From NCBI RefSeq assembly GCF_002266285.1, contig NZ_NPMS01000017.1:1-34738 (forward strand): a stretch of 34,738 nt of DNA, given 5' to 3'. Shown piece after piece: positions 30,373 through 34,738 of this stretch. The position numbers and the translations under genes are program-made. Positions within the stretch are counted from its first letter, which is position 1. Each line of letters starts with the position of its first letter. The stretch is from Virgibacillus indicus (GTDB lineage Bacteria > Bacillota > Bacilli > Bacillales > Amphibacillaceae). The notes below the pieces were generated by a model. It was given only the letters and a program-made list of their open reading frames with translations. It was not told where the DNA came from and did no database searches.

Positions 30373-30646
30373 TTCCAATTCCTTAGCTATTTATCAGAGG
30401 AATTCGCTAAGTTATTAGGGAGTTGTTCTGCTAAATAATGAAGTTGACACAAATTTATGTCATCTTGGTAAAATAAGTGCCAAATAAGGAGCCATTTTTC
30501 TTTCTTTTTTGTAGATAGACATTGTTAAACCAACAAAAATTAGCAATCCATTTTATATGCTAATTGGATTGCTAAAAGGTTTGTTATTTTATGTTTTGTA
30601 CTATTAAACTTAACCCGTTAGATGATGGCACGCTACTCTCTTATAT

Positions 30647-31354
30647 TTATTCAGTATGAAGTAACAATTGATCTAAATCCATTATTTTAATTTTCTTTTT
30701 CGGTAACTGTTTAATCAATCCAAGTTCTTCTAGAGTAGTAAATTTACGGCTGATTGTTTCTGGTGTGGTACCAAGATACGAGGCTAAACCCTTTTTGGAC
30801 ATTGGTAAGATAATCGTTGGACTATTGCCACTTCCCTTTTCAACATTCTCAGCTAAAAAGGATATAATGCGGGTTTCTACATTTTCAATCGCTACTTGTG
30901 TGGTTTGTTTTTCAGAATCCTTCAAACGCATCGTTACTTCTGACAGTATTTTTAATGAGATCTGCGGATATTCCACCAAATACTCTTGTAAATCCTCTCG
31001 TTTAATTAAACAAATGGATGTATTTTGTAGTGCTTCCGCATAGTTCTCATGAATACTTCCAGGTTGGAAAATGGCGACTTCACCTGTAAAATCACCGGGA
31101 TTTAAAATGCGAACAAGTTGTTCTTTTCCAGAATCCGATAAGCGGTAAATCCGAGCCTTACCTGAATTGATAATATATAAGGTATCATCTTTCTCACCTG
31201 CACGGAATAACATTTCCCCTTTTTGTAGATGAAGTGTCTTGGCAGATTCCGCAATCAAATCCATTTGTGAGTCTTCCAGATGGTTGAAAATGGGAACAAT
31301 ACGAATACATTCTGCATGTCCATGTTGGTGATGACAACATTGGTTTTGTTCCAA
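30647..31354 (-). CDS. FNR-like Crp/Fnr family regulator with N-terminal Cys/His cluster
   Basis: 235 aa, starting with TTG (31352-31354) behind AAGGAGAGG. The N-terminus MEQNQCCHHQHGHAEC carries Cys6, Cys7 and Cys16. The cyclic-nucleotide-binding-type beta roll covers about 20-140 and includes Cys115 in TSICLIKRED. By alignment with E. coli FNR as I remember it, Cys16 and Cys115 fall near FNR Cys29 and Cys122, so a [4Fe-4S] or metal site is possible. The helix-turn-helix (about 185-215) reads LASYLGTTPETISRKFTTLE. ETISR is the FNR recognition motif for TTGAT half-sites, and two such sites precede the ATPase and chaperone genes nearby. A terminator separates it from the chaperone operon. Confidence 0.9.
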   Translation of the reverse strand: MEQNQCCHHQHGHAECIRIVPIFNHLEDSQMDLIAESAKTLHLQKGEMLFRAGEKDDTLYIINSGKARIYRLSDSGKEQLVRILNPGDFTGEVAIFQPGSIHENYAEALQNTSICLIKREDLQEYLVEYPQISLKILSEVTMRLKDSEKQTTQVAIENVETRIISFLAENVEKGSGNSPTIILPMSKKGLASYLGTTPETISRKFTTLEELGLIKQLPKKKIKIMDLDQLLLHTE

Positions 31355-31372
31355 AATAACCTCTCCTTTTTA

Positions 31373-31400
31373 TAAAAAGCCTAAGAGGGCATCTTAGGCT
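31373..31400 (-). terminator. Intrinsic terminator after the chaperone operon
   Basis: Stem AGCCTAAGA / TCTTAGGCT with a 5-nt loop (31378-31400), followed on the minus strand by TTTTTATAA. It lies between the second HMA gene and the FNR-like gene, so the regulator depends on read-through or on a promoter I cannot place. Confidence 0.85.
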
Positions 31401-31418
31401 TCCTTTCTATTCACTCGA

Positions 31419-31652
31419 TTAAGCAGGTTTTACCTTTGATTTGACAACAGGATATCCTAAGTCTTCAATTGCCTCTTCGATATCGTTAATAACGACTGCT
31501 TCTGAATCAAAATCTACTTTTACTTTACTAGCATTGAACATTACCTTCAAGCTATCTTGATTCACACCGTTTATTCCTTTCACCGCATTTTCAATCTTTT
31601 GGAGACAAGATGGGCAAGATAAGGTTTCTAATTGAATCGTTGCTTTTTGCAT
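31419..31652 (-). CDS. HMA-domain metallochaperone (CopZ-like), copy B
   Basis: 77 aa, a single heavy-metal-associated domain with the metal-binding LSCPSCLQ (CxxC) loop near residues 13-16. It is 66 of 77 residues identical to copy A at 32066-32299, so the two arose by duplication. The usual CopZ loop is M-x-C-x-x-C; here Leu-Ser precede the first Cys, so copper is not assured. Ribosome binding site GGGAGAAATGATTT. It is the last gene of the chaperone / helical protein / chaperone operon and probably delivers metal to, or receives it from, the P-type ATPase, which lacks its own HMA domain. Confidence 0.9.
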   Translation of the reverse strand: MQKATIQLETLSCPSCLQKIENAVKGINGVNQDSLKVMFNASKVKVDFDSEAVVINDIEEAIEDLGYPVVKSKVKPA

Positions 31653-31718
31653 AAATCATTTCTCCCTTCATTTTTTAACGACCGTAAACCAATTTATTCT
31701 TTTGTTTTTGGGTTACTT

Positions 31719-32018
31719 TTAAGCCTGATATGCTTTGTCTACTTCTGATAACATTTCGTAGGTGCCTGCATATGTTTCACATACATCTCCAGGAATGGCG
31801 TAGTTGTCTGTGATTTTTCGTAACTGAGCAAATTCAACATCCAAGTCTGGTTTGTTTGCACCAGCATCTTTTACCTTTTTACTGAGTTTTTCAAATAGTT
31901 CACGTACTTCAAAGGCTTCTGGATGGTTCTTACCATGGGCCCGTGTAATCGCAGTAGTGTATAAATCCAGTTTTTCAAAATGGTTTGTTATTACTTCGTT
32001 AAATGTTTGTTCAGACAT
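31719..32018 (-). CDS. Small helical protein, possibly related to Ric/ScdA iron-sulfur repair proteins
   Basis: 99 aa, all-helical prediction, cytoplasmic. The block RAHGKNHPEAFEVRELFEKL, then DLDVEFAQLRKITDNYAIPG and DVCETYAGTYEMLSEVDKAY resembles part of the hemerythrin-like Ric/ScdA di-iron proteins of Firmicutes. It is much shorter than those (about 220 aa) and keeps only two His, so it is not a complete di-iron protein. Ribosome binding site GAGGGAAATAATA. It is encoded between two duplicated metallochaperone genes under an FNR-type promoter. A role in metal or redox handling is inferred; the assignment is tentative. Confidence 0.6.
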   Translation of the reverse strand: MSEQTFNEVITNHFEKLDLYTTAITRAHGKNHPEAFEVRELFEKLSKKVKDAGANKPDLDVEFAQLRKITDNYAIPGDVCETYAGTYEMLSEVDKAYQA

Positions 32019-32065
32019 TATTATTTCCCTCTTTCTATATATAATTTTTGTTATGTGTGTTTGTC

Positions 32066-32299
32066 TTAGGCAGATTTTACTTTTGATTTAACAACGGGAT
32101 ATCCTAAGTCTTCAATTGCCTTTTTGATATCGTTAACGGTGATCGTTTCTGAATCAAAATCTACTTTTACTTTACTGGCATTGAATAATACTTTTAAGCT
32201 ATCTTGATTAACCCCATTTAATCCTTTCACCGCATTTTCAATCTTTTGCATACAAGATGGACAAGATAATGTTTCTAATTGAATAACTGCTTTTTGCAT
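32066..32299 (-). CDS. HMA-domain metallochaperone (CopZ-like), copy A
   Basis: 77 aa, single HMA domain with LSCPSCMQ as the CxxC metal loop and the beta-alpha-beta pattern VIQLETLSC ... KVKVDFDSETITVNDIKKAI. It is the first gene behind the FNR-type promoter at 32364-32405. The paralogue at 31419-31652 differs at 11 positions, mostly in the fourth strand and in two charge reversals (KK versus EE). Ribosome binding site GGAGAAATAATTC. It is expected to shuttle a soft or transition metal in the cytoplasm for the ATPase encoded upstream. Confidence 0.9.
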   Translation of the reverse strand: MQKAVIQLETLSCPSCMQKIENAVKGLNGVNQDSLKVLFNASKVKVDFDSETITVNDIKKAIEDLGYPVVKSKVKSA

Positions 32300-32363
32300 G
32301 AATTATTTCTCCTTTCATCTTATCTTTGACTTTTTTGTTTCCCCTCTTCTTCTTTACAATTTA

Positions 32364-32405
32364 AGTATAGCTGAGGTTCAACGAAATGAAATTGACGCAA
32401 ATCAA
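32364..32405 (-). promoter_or_regulatory. FNR-type box and -10 upstream of the chaperone operon
   Basis: On the minus strand TTGAT-TTGC-GTCAA (32392-32405) is followed after 22 bp by TATACT (32364-32369). The box centre therefore lies about 41.5 bp before the inferred start point, the position for class II activation. The layout is identical to that before the P-type ATPase gene. Confidence 0.8.
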
Positions 32406-32421
32406 GTTTTAAGAAAAAAGT

Positions 32422-32460
32422 AGGGGAGTATTTTGTTCTTCCTACCTGAATACTTCCCCT
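32422..32460 (-). terminator. Intrinsic terminator of the P-type ATPase gene
   Basis: On the minus strand AGGGGAAGTATT pairs with AATACTCCCCT (one bulged base) and is followed by ACTTTTTTC. It lies 33 bp past the ATPase stop and just before the FNR box of the next operon. Confidence 0.85.
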
Positions 32461-32492
32461 TTATCATTCGTCAAGACCGCTTTCTATTAAAT

Positions 32493-34346
32493 TTATCCTC
32501 TCAAACGGTATCGAAGCAATCTCATACCATTCAAGATGACTACTAAGATACTTGCTTCGTGAACCAACATCCCGATTGACATATTCATCCATTCACTAAA
32601 TAGTAGGCTAGCAAGTAAGACTAATACCACACCAACTGCTATGGTGATGTTCTGTTTCATGTTTCTTGAAGTTAATTTTGTTAAGCCTAATGCGTGTGGT
32701 AAACGACTAAAGTCAGAATTCATTAAAACGACATCCGATGTTTCAATTGCAACATCTGTTCCACTTCCCATTGCGATTCCGATATCTGCTAAGGCTAATG
32801 AAGGACTATCATTCACTCCGTCACCGACAAAGGCAATGAGTTGGCCTTTTGCTTGCATTTTTTCAATATATGCGGATTTTCCTTCTGGAAGCATATGACC
32901 GTGTGCTTCTGTTAATCCAAGTTCTCGAGCAACTAAATCTACGGTTCCTTGGTTGTCCCCTGAAAGAACGACTAGGTTTTTGACTCCAAGTTTTTTTAGG
33001 TTTTGAAGATCTTTTTTAACACCTGGACGGATTTGATCCCGAATACCCATCAGAACTTTTAATTCTCCGTCAACCGCAGTTAACACAAGAGAATTCCCAT
33101 TTTTCTCAAAGCGTTCGACGTCTTTTTTAGCTTTTTCGCTTAATTTCACATTTTCTTTTTCCATTAAAGCTACGTTACCAACGGCTATACGATGAACACC
33201 TATTTTTGCTACAATTCCGCCACCTTTAACGACTTCGGTTTCTTCAACAGTATAGAAAGTTGTCTCGCCAATATCCTGTAAGACAGCTTTTGCTAGTGGG
33301 TGGTCCGATTCGCGCTCCACACTTGCTAAGTATCCTAGAATTTCTTCAGTGTTGTTGCCGTAAAATTCTTTTTCGGCAACTTCAGGGTTTCCTACTGTCA
33401 ATGTTCCCGTTTTATCAAAAACGATAGTATCTACTCTGCTAAAGTCATTGATAACTTCACTACCTTTTAGGAGGACACCATTACGTGCACCGTTTCCGAT
33501 ACCGGCAACGTTGGATACAGGAACCCCGATAACTAATGCACCTGGACATCCTAAAACAAGAATCGTGATAGCTAGTTCAATATCTTTTGAGAATAGCCAA
33601 ACAATAAAACCAAGGACTAAAACAGCTGGTGTATAATATTTAGAGAATCGATCAATAAACCGCTCTGCTTCTGATTTGGAATCCTGTGCTTCTTCCACTA
33701 ATTCGATAATTCTACCAAATGTTGTATCTTCCCCTACACGGTCAGATCGAATTTGAATCGTTCCATTTTCTAAGATTGTTCCCGCAAATACTTCAGAATC
33801 GACCCTTTTGCTTACTGGAACAGACTCTCCGGTAATACTTGCTTCATTGATGTGACCTTCACCTGTTAACACGGTTCCATCTACGGGGACTTTTGCACCC
33901 GTTTTGACTAATAAAATGTCACCTTCATCTACATCATCGACATCAACTTCTTCAAATTCTCCATTTTCCATTTGCTTTAAAGCACTTTCTGGTGCCAGCT
34001 CTGTTAATTCTTTAATGGCAGAACGTGTTTTGTTCAAGGTACGTTGCTCCAAGTAAGAACCAAATAAGAATAAGAAAGTAACGATGGCTGATTCCTCATA
34101 ATTTTGAATCAATACTGCCCCAATTACTGCAATGGTAACTAAAACATCAATACTGACAACTTTTACTTTTAATGCCTGAAAGGCTTGAATCGCAATTGGT
34201 GCTACACCAAGAATAGATGCAATGATGAGCGACCAATTGAAAATGGCCATGTTGTCTAAGGAAAATCGTCCGAAGAATGCAAGTGCAATCAAAATTGCAC
34301 TGATCAGTGTAATGGAATTCTTTTTACTTAATATATATCTTTGCAT
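32493..34346 (-). CDS. P1B-type heavy-metal ATPase with CPG motif, no N-terminal HMA domain
   Basis: 617 aa from the ATG at 34344-34346 behind TTGGAGGGAATCAAC; an earlier in-frame ATG is less well placed. Motifs: actuator TGES (172-175), membrane metal motif Cys-Pro-Gly (267-269) in LVLGCPGALVIGVPVSN, phosphorylated Asp311 in DKTGT, P1B-specific His-Pro (349-350) in RESDHPLAKAV, and hinge GDGVNDSPSLALAD. Four helices precede the actuator. The third CPx residue is usually Cys, His or Ser; Gly is atypical and gives no copper or zinc prediction. There is no HMA domain, but two free HMA proteins are encoded next door. An FNR box at about -41.5 predicts induction under low oxygen or redox stress. 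Confidence 0.93.
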   Translation of the reverse strand: MQRYILSKKNSITLISAILIALAFFGRFSLDNMAIFNWSLIIASILGVAPIAIQAFQALKVKVVSIDVLVTIAVIGAVLIQNYEESAIVTFLFLFGSYLEQRTLNKTRSAIKELTELAPESALKQMENGEFEEVDVDDVDEGDILLVKTGAKVPVDGTVLTGEGHINEASITGESVPVSKRVDSEVFAGTILENGTIQIRSDRVGEDTTFGRIIELVEEAQDSKSEAERFIDRFSKYYTPAVLVLGFIVWLFSKDIELAITILVLGCPGALVIGVPVSNVAGIGNGARNGVLLKGSEVINDFSRVDTIVFDKTGTLTVGNPEVAEKEFYGNNTEEILGYLASVERESDHPLAKAVLQDIGETTFYTVEETEVVKGGGIVAKIGVHRIAVGNVALMEKENVKLSEKAKKDVERFEKNGNSLVLTAVDGELKVLMGIRDQIRPGVKKDLQNLKKLGVKNLVVLSGDNQGTVDLVARELGLTEAHGHMLPEGKSAYIEKMQAKGQLIAFVGDGVNDSPSLALADIGIAMGSGTDVAIETSDVVLMNSDFSRLPHALGLTKLTSRNMKQNITIAVGVVLVLLASLLFSEWMNMSIGMLVHEASILVVILNGMRLLRYRLRG

Positions 34347-34396
34347 GTTGATTCCCTCCAATTTCATTTTCATTTGTATTCCTTGTTGATGACTCT

Positions 34397-34438
34397 AGTA
34401 TAGGATGTTTCTATGAAATAAAAATTGATTAGGATCAA
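34397..34438 (-). promoter_or_regulatory. FNR-type box and -10 upstream of the P-type ATPase
   Basis: On the minus strand a perfect TTGAT-CCTA-ATCAA (34425-34438) is followed after 22 bp by TATACT (34397-34402). There is no good -35, as expected for an activator-dependent promoter with the box centred near -41.5. Confidence 0.85.
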
Positions 34439-34495
34439 GTTCTATTGTAAAAGTGAAAAATTATAAAAGAACAGCAAAACAAATCCAACTGTTTT

Positions 34496-34522
34496 ACTGA
34501 ATAACTGAATAACTGAATAACT
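34496..34522. repeat. Short tandem repeat, 8-bp unit
   Basis: Three full copies of ACTGAATA plus ACT. It lies in the gap between the ATPase promoter and the intron. No function is evident. Confidence 0.7.
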
Positions 34523-34612
34523 CTTATATATTATCGAACATACAATCAAAAAAAATCATTATATTGTACATTCTTTATTCAGCAGGCTTTAGAAAAGCAT
34601 TATAAACTGCAA

Positions 34613-34738
34613 ATCGAGTAGGAGGGGGTGACTAACCCCCGACCTCTCACACCACCGTACGTACGGTTCCGTATACGGCGGTTTCATTTAGGTCCAACGC
34701 ATGGTCTGATATCGCTTGGATAGACTCTTCAACCCTTG
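34613..34738 (-). mobile_element. 3' part of a class IIC group II intron (runs off the right edge)
   Basis: On the minus strand domain V is seen as ACCGCCGTA ... TACGGTGGT enclosing TACGG-AA-CCGTA and a CG bulge, with the CGC-type triad of class IIC. Then GTGTGAGAGG, a domain VI stem GGGGG-N-CCCCC (34623-34638) and the end CCTACTCGAT. The 3' splice site is placed at 34613 by similarity to other class IIC ends, with a few bases of uncertainty. The remainder, including most of the RT gene, is outside. Confidence 0.88.
34688..34738 (-). CDS. C-terminal end of the intron reverse transcriptase/maturase (partial)
   Basis: Sixteen codons read QGLKSLSKRYQTMRWT, then TAA at 34688-34690, directly before domain V. 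The position and basic-aromatic composition fit the end of a group II intron-encoded protein. The 5' part lies outside the window, so no domain can be checked. Confidence 0.65.
   Translation of the reverse strand, partial: QGLKSLSKRYQTMRWT

Larger units (their letters stand above)
30009..30646. other. 638-bp intergenic region: TetR sites and a repeat
   Basis: Holds two TetR-type sites near the TetR gene (30091-30106, 30163-30178), a repeat copy (30285-30372), and a TGACA-N8-TGTCA palindrome at 30454-30471 of unknown purpose. It also holds an imperfect inverted repeat around TTAGCAATCCATTTTATATG / CTAATTGGATTGCTAA (30539-30576) that can form a terminator for the FNR-like gene. No gene found. 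Confidence 0.5.

Noticed and set aside
30454..30471. TGACA-N8-TGTCA palindrome as another FNR site
   Set aside because: Half-sites and spacing do not match TTGAT-N4-ATCAA, it is downstream of the regulator gene, and no -10 stands at 22 bp.
34496..34522. Short tandem repeat as a CRISPR remnant
   Set aside because: The 8-bp units are contiguous without spacers; there are no cas genes. No CRISPR array was seen anywhere in the window.
1..34738. tRNA and rRNA genes
   Set aside because: No cloverleaf with TTC-arm consensus and no rRNA signature sequences were noticed on either strand, though this was by eye only.

Overview
The window is low-GC DNA whose gene content points to a Bacillaceae-type Firmicute (Virgibacillus, Oceanobacillus or Lentibacillus style). 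The grounds are AT-rich codon use, strong GGAGG-type ribosome binding sites, many PadR/TetR/ArsR one-component regulators, YflK-, YhaZ- and YhfP-like proteins and class IIC group II introns. The species cannot be named from sequence alone. Nearly all genes lie on the minus strand; only a DUF4177 protein and a metal/corrinoid-type binding protein are on the plus strand.

Both ends lie inside class IIC group II introns on the minus strand. At the left (1-126) the 5' end of an intron sits directly behind an intrinsic terminator hairpin. At the right (34613-34738) the last RT codons, domain V, domain VI and the 3' end are visible. The window may therefore be a contig bounded by repeated introns.

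Region by region: 190-3548 holds small genes (lipoprotein, small membrane protein, VOC protein, frameshifted PspC-domain gene, MOSC protein, DUF4177). They are separated by copies of a terminator-carrying dispersed repeat. 3689-8059 is a PadR-controlled ABC export operon with an 18-bp-arm palindrome in its promoter. 8190-8969 is a cytoplasmic-looking corrinoid/siderophore-type binding protein. 9086-12468 is a VOC / AlkC-like repair / TetR / MFS efflux operon whose promoter spacer is a palindrome. 12758-16127 is a histidine kinase / response regulator / ABC locus of the antimicrobial-peptide-immunity type. It is separated from a serine hydrolase by a 360-bp element with IS608-type ends and an apparent omega RNA but no TnpA or TnpB. 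18027-22039 holds small regulator-plus-target units (PadR-DUF2812, ArsR-SRPBCC-VOC, TetR-GNAT). 22148-26332 mixes a methyltransferase relic, an aspartate racemase / ATP-grasp ligase pair that may make or attach a D-amino acid, and decayed sequence ending in a truncated MFS gene. 26377-30172 is a TetR-controlled operon (broken alpha/beta hydrolase, Old Yellow Enzyme, thioesterase, YhdH/YhfP-type reductase). 30647-34438 is an FNR-like regulator with a P1B-type ATPase, two near-identical metallochaperones and a small helical protein.

The two most notable systems are these. (1) In the FNR / P-type ATPase locus, two TTGAT-type boxes each sit exactly 22 bp upstream of a TATACT -10, and the ATPase has an unusual CPG metal motif. 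(2) The transposase-less IS608-like element keeps all four end-recognition tetranucleotides and supplies the stop codon of the neighbouring hydrolase. Several operons share a design in which the repressor palindrome fills the 17-bp promoter spacer.
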